A DNA stretch of 64,000 bases. It comes from Pseudomonas fontis (GTDB lineage Bacteria; Pseudomonadota; Gammaproteobacteria; Pseudomonadales; Pseudomonadaceae). The notes beneath the pieces were generated by a model. The model saw only the letters and a list, made by a program, of their open reading frames with translations, was not told the DNA's origin and made no database searches. The stretch's first letter is position 1, and the number at the start of each line of letters is the position of its first letter. The stretch spans positions 1 through 64,000 of the forward strand of contig NZ_JAMDGY010000104.1 of assembly GCF_028656955.1 (NCBI RefSeq), written 5' to 3'. The position numbers and the translations under genes were made by a program. Below, one piece after another: positions 61,215-64,000 of this stretch.

Positions 61215-64000
61215 TCCTGTACCGGTGCCGGTTGTTCAGCGGTGGTCGATTTGCGCTCGAGCAACGACAGCACCCAGACGAAGCAGATCGGCACGAAAAT
61301 CACCCCCAGCAAGGTCGCGCTGAGCATCCCGCCGATCACCCCGGTGCCGATGGCACGCTGGCTGGCGGCCCCCGCACCGGTGGCAATCGCCAGGGGCACC
61401 ACGCCAAGGATGAAGGCCAGCGAGGTCATCATGATCGGGCGAAAGCGCAGGCGCGCGGCCTCGATGGCGGCATCACGCAGGCTGTAGCCTTTCTCCCAGA
61501 GTTCTTTGGCGAACTCGACAATCAGGATGGCGTTCTTCGCGGCCAAACCGATGATGGTGATCAGGCCGACCTTGAAGTACACATCGTTCGGCATGCCGGT
61601 GACCATCACCGCCAACACCGCGCCCAACGCACCAATCGGCACGATCAGCATGACCGTCAGCGGGATCGCCCAGCTTTCGTACAGCGCGACCAGCAGCAGG
61701 AACACCACCAGAATCGCCAAGGCAAACAGCTGGGTGGCCTGGCCGCTGGAGACCTTTTCCTGGTAGGAAAGGCCGGTCCATGCGTAACCGATGCCTGGCG
61801 GCAGCTCGGCGACCAGGCGCTCCATTTCCGCCATGGCCTCGCCAGTGCTGTAGCCCGGTGCGGCGTCGCCGGCAATACGGATGGCCGGGTAGCCGTTGTA
61901 ACGCACGATCTGCACCGGGCCTTCTTCCCAATGGGTGGTGACGAAGGCGCTGAGCGGGACCAGGTCGCCGGTGGCGTTGGGCACGTACAGCTTGAGCACG
62001 CTTTCCGGGGTCATCCGCGCGCTTTGCTCCGCCTGCACGACGACACGCTGCTGGCGGCCGGCATTGGCGAAGTCGTTGATCACCGCCGAGCCAAAGGCCG
62101 TGGACAGTGCCTGATTGATCGACTCGAAGGTCACGCCCAGCGCACGAGCTTGTTCCCGATCGATGTTCAGGCGCAGTTGCGGCGCCTCGGCCAGGCCTTC
62201 CATCATCGCGTAGAGGATTTTCGGGTTGCCATTGGCTTGCTCCAGCAAGCGGTCCCGCGCCTGCAACAGCGCCTCGCGACCCAGGCCGCCACGGTCTTGC
62301 AGACGCAAGGCGAAACCGCCGGAGTTGCCCAGGCCGTCGATGGGTGGCGGCATCACGGCCATGACCGTGCCGTCGCCATAGCCGGCAAACCGCTCGTTCA
62401 CGGCGTTGGTTTCGTCGGCGGCCGACTGGCCCTTGCCGCGCTCGGACCAGTCCTTGAAGGTCGGGAAGGCCAGCGCGGCGTTCTCGCCCATGCCGGAGAA
62501 GCTGAAGCCAATCACCAGGAAGGACGTCGCCACCGCTTCGCGGGACTTCAGGAAGTTCTCCAGGTCCTGGGTGGTCTGGTCCGTCCGGCTGCGGGTCGCC
62601 GCCGGGGGCAATTGCACGTCGACGATGTTGTAGCCCTGGTCCTCGACCGGCACGAACGACTCGGGCAGACGCACATAAAGGAAGCTCAGCAGCACGACGA
62701 TGCCCAGGTACACCAGCATGAAACGCCCGGTGCGTTTCACCAGCAGCGTGTTCAGCCGCGAATAGCGCTGGGTCAGGCGTTCAAAGCCACGGTTGAAGGC
62801 GCCGAAGAACCCGCTCTTCTCGTGATGCCCCGGGGCAATCGGCTTGAGCAGCGTGGCGCACAGCGCCGGGGTGAAGGTCAGGGCGAGGAAGCCGGAGAAC
62901 AGGATGGACACCGCCAGCGACAGCGAGAACTGCTGGTAGATCACCCCCACCGAACCCGACATGAACGCCAGCGGCATGAACACCGCCGACAGCACCAGGG
63001 TGATGCCGATGATCGCACCGGACACCTGCCCCATCGCCTTGATCGTCGCTTCAACCGGCGAGCAGCCTTCCTCGGCCATGATCCGCTCGACGTTCTCCAC
63101 CACGACAATCGCGTCATCCACCAGGATGCCGATGGCCAGGACCATGCCGAACATGGTCATCATGTTCACCGAGAAGCCCAACAGGTACATCACCCCCAGC
63201 GTACCGGCCAGGCACACCGGCACCACGATGGACGGGATCAGCGTGTAGCGCACGTTCTGCAGGAACAGGAACATCACCAGGAACACCAGCACCATGGCCT
63301 CGACCAGGGTGTAGATCACCTTCTCGATGGCCACCTCGACAAAGCGCGAGGTGTCATAGGGCACGGAATACTCGATGTTCTCCGGGAAATACGTCGACAA
63401 CTCGGCCAGGCGCTGTTTCACCGCAGCAGCGGTCTCGATGGCGTTGGCGCCCGGGGACAGCTGGATGGCCCCGGCCACGGCCGGCTTGCCGTCCAAGCGT
63501 GAAGAGAAGTTGTAGCTCTCGCTGCCGATTTCCAGGCGGGCGACATCGGCCAGCGTGACGCTGGAGCCGTCCTGGTTGGCGCGCAGGACAATCCGGCCGA
63601 ACTCCTGCGGGTCGTCCAGGGTGCCCTTCACGGCCAGGGTGGCGGTCAGTTCCTGCTCGCTGCTGCCGGGCGAGCCGCCGAAGCTGCCAGCCGGCACTTG
63701 CACGTTCTGCCCACGGATGGCATTGCCTACGTCGTCGATGGACAAGCCGAAGCCGACGAGCTTCTGCGGGTCGATCCACACGCGCATGGCGGCTTCGGAG
63801 GAGAAGAACTGCAACTTGCCCACGCCCGGCACGCGGCGCAGTTCGTTGTTGATGTTGCGGGCGGCGTAATCGCCCAGCACCGTGGTGTCCGAGCGCTCCT
63901 CGCCAGCCTTGTAGCTGAGCGCATACACCAGCAGGAAGCCGGCGCTGCTTTGCTCCACTTCAAGGCCTTGGGTCAGCACGGCCTGGGGCATGCGCGACTC
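61211..64000 (-). CDS. RND efflux pump inner-membrane transporter (HAE1), partial
   Basis: At least 929 codons of an HAE1-family multidrug pump; the N-terminal roughly 110 residues lie beyond the window end. Visible are the periplasmic porter domains (RMPQAVLTQGLEVEQSSAGF; PAATRSRTDQT), the proton-relay helices (GILVDDAIVVVENVERIM with the paired Asp) and GIGYAWTGLSYQEK. The adaptor gene would lie outside. Likely substrates are drugs, solvents or phenolics, but they cannot be read from sequence. Confidence 0.95.
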   Translation of the reverse strand, partial: ESRMPQAVLTQGLEVEQSSAGFLLVYALSYKAGEERSDTTVLGDYAARNINNELRRVPGVGKLQFFSSEAAMRVWIDPQKLVGFGLSIDDVGNAIRGQNVQVPAGSFGGSPGSSEQELTATLAVKGTLDDPQEFGRIVLRANQDGSSVTLADVARLEIGSESYNFSSRLDGKPAVAGAIQLSPGANAIETAAAVKQRLAELSTYFPENIEYSVPYDTSRFVEVAIEKVIYTLVEAMVLVFLVMFLFLQNVRYTLIPSIVVPVCLAGTLGVMYLLGFSVNMMTMFGMVLAIGILVDDAIVVVENVERIMAEEGCSPVEATIKAMGQVSGAIIGITLVLSAVFMPLAFMSGSVGVIYQQFSLSLAVSILFSGFLALTFTPALCATLLKPIAPGHHEKSGFFGAFNRGFERLTQRYSRLNTLLVKRTGRFMLVYLGIVVLLSFLYVRLPESFVPVEDQGYNIVDVQLPPAATRSRTDQTTQDLENFLKSREAVATSFLVIGFSFSGMGENAALAFPTFKDWSERGKGQSAADETNAVNERFAGYGDGTVMAVMPPPIDGLGNSGGFALRLQDRGGLGREALLQARDRLLEQANGNPKILYAMMEGLAEAPQLRLNIDREQARALGVTFESINQALSTAFGSAVINDFANAGRQQRVVVQAEQSARMTPESVLKLYVPNATGDLVPLSAFVTTHWEEGPVQIVRYNGYPAIRIAGDAAPGYSTGEAMAEMERLVAELPPGIGYAWTGLSYQEKVSSGQATQLFALAILVVFLLLVALYESWAIPLTVMLIVPIGALGAVLAVMVTGMPNDVYFKVGLITIIGLAAKNAILIVEFAKELWEKGYSLRDAAIEAARLRFRPIMMTSLAFILGVVPLAIATGAGAASQRAIGTGVIGGMLSATLLGVIFVPICFVWVLSLLERKSTTAEQPAPVQE

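Noticed and set aside
61232..63502. 756-aa open frame on the plus strand
   Set aside because: Antisense shadow of the RND pump gene; composition (His, Arg, Gln-rich) and lack of any family likeness.
1..64000. CRISPR arrays, rRNA or insertion sequences
   Set aside because: No regular spaced repeats, rRNA signatures or transposase-like proteins were seen on reading.

Overview
The window looks like a chromosomal segment of a gamma-proteobacterial Pseudomonas outside P. aeruginosa. This rests on the OprD porin, the LuxR-solo/proline-iminopeptidase locus, the HAE1 RND pump, and a Psc/Ysc-type type III secretion system (T3SS) whose proteins resemble P. aeruginosa products. No rRNA, tRNA, CRISPR array, transposase or integrase was recognised.

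1-10.2 kb is an accessory region. It holds a zinc-ribbon RES-domain toxin-like protein, a 333-aa unknown, gene-poor DNA full of hairpins, an XRE regulator, two small unknown genes, and a tightly overlapping three-gene operon: a membrane TerB_N protein, a BrxD-like (DUF2791) ATPase and an Lhr-like DEAD/DEAH helicase. This trio is the best candidate here for a poorly described defence system: it pairs a BREX-type ATPase and helicase with a TerB protein and has no BREX core gene beside it.

10.3-18.6 kb is a signal and peptide-uptake locus: a LuxR solo (PipR type) between two proline iminopeptidase genes, followed by a five-gene dipeptide/oligopeptide ABC importer. Two matching lux-box-like palindromes lie about 60 nt upstream of the two peptidase starts. 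A thymidylate-kinase-like gene follows. 19.3-25.5 kb is a branched-chain-amino-acid-type (Liv) ABC transporter with an OprD-family porin, preceded by a TTTACGT-N2-ACGTAAA dyad.

25.8-55.6 kb is a nearly complete Ysc-family T3SS in three structural blocks. Block 1 (minus) is exsA-pscB-sctC-sctD-pscE-sctF-pscG-pscH-sctI-sctJ-sctK-sctL plus a coupled 85-aa unknown. Block 2 (minus) is sctW-tyeA-sycN-sctX-sctY-sctV-lcrR-pcrV-pcrH-popB-popD. Block 3 (plus) is sctN-O-P-Q-R-S-T-U. Between blocks 1 and 2 lie an ExoY nucleotidyl-cyclase effector, a BvgS/EvgS-like hybrid sensor kinase, a NarL-type response regulator and a YscW/ExsB-like pilotin. An ExsA-type box (TAAAAACAAGCGAC) occurs as a perfect divergent pair between sctW and sctN, and a close variant precedes exoY. 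exsC, exsD, exsE and pcrG/lcrG were not found. The sctC signal-peptide region appears frameshifted.

55.6-64 kb holds a membrane-anchored coiled-coil DUF4041/GIY-YIG protein, a MORN-variant lipoprotein, a TetR regulator, and the outer-membrane and inner-membrane genes of an RND efflux system, the last running off the window end. All gene identities come from reading translated sequence and from remembered family features; no database search was run.
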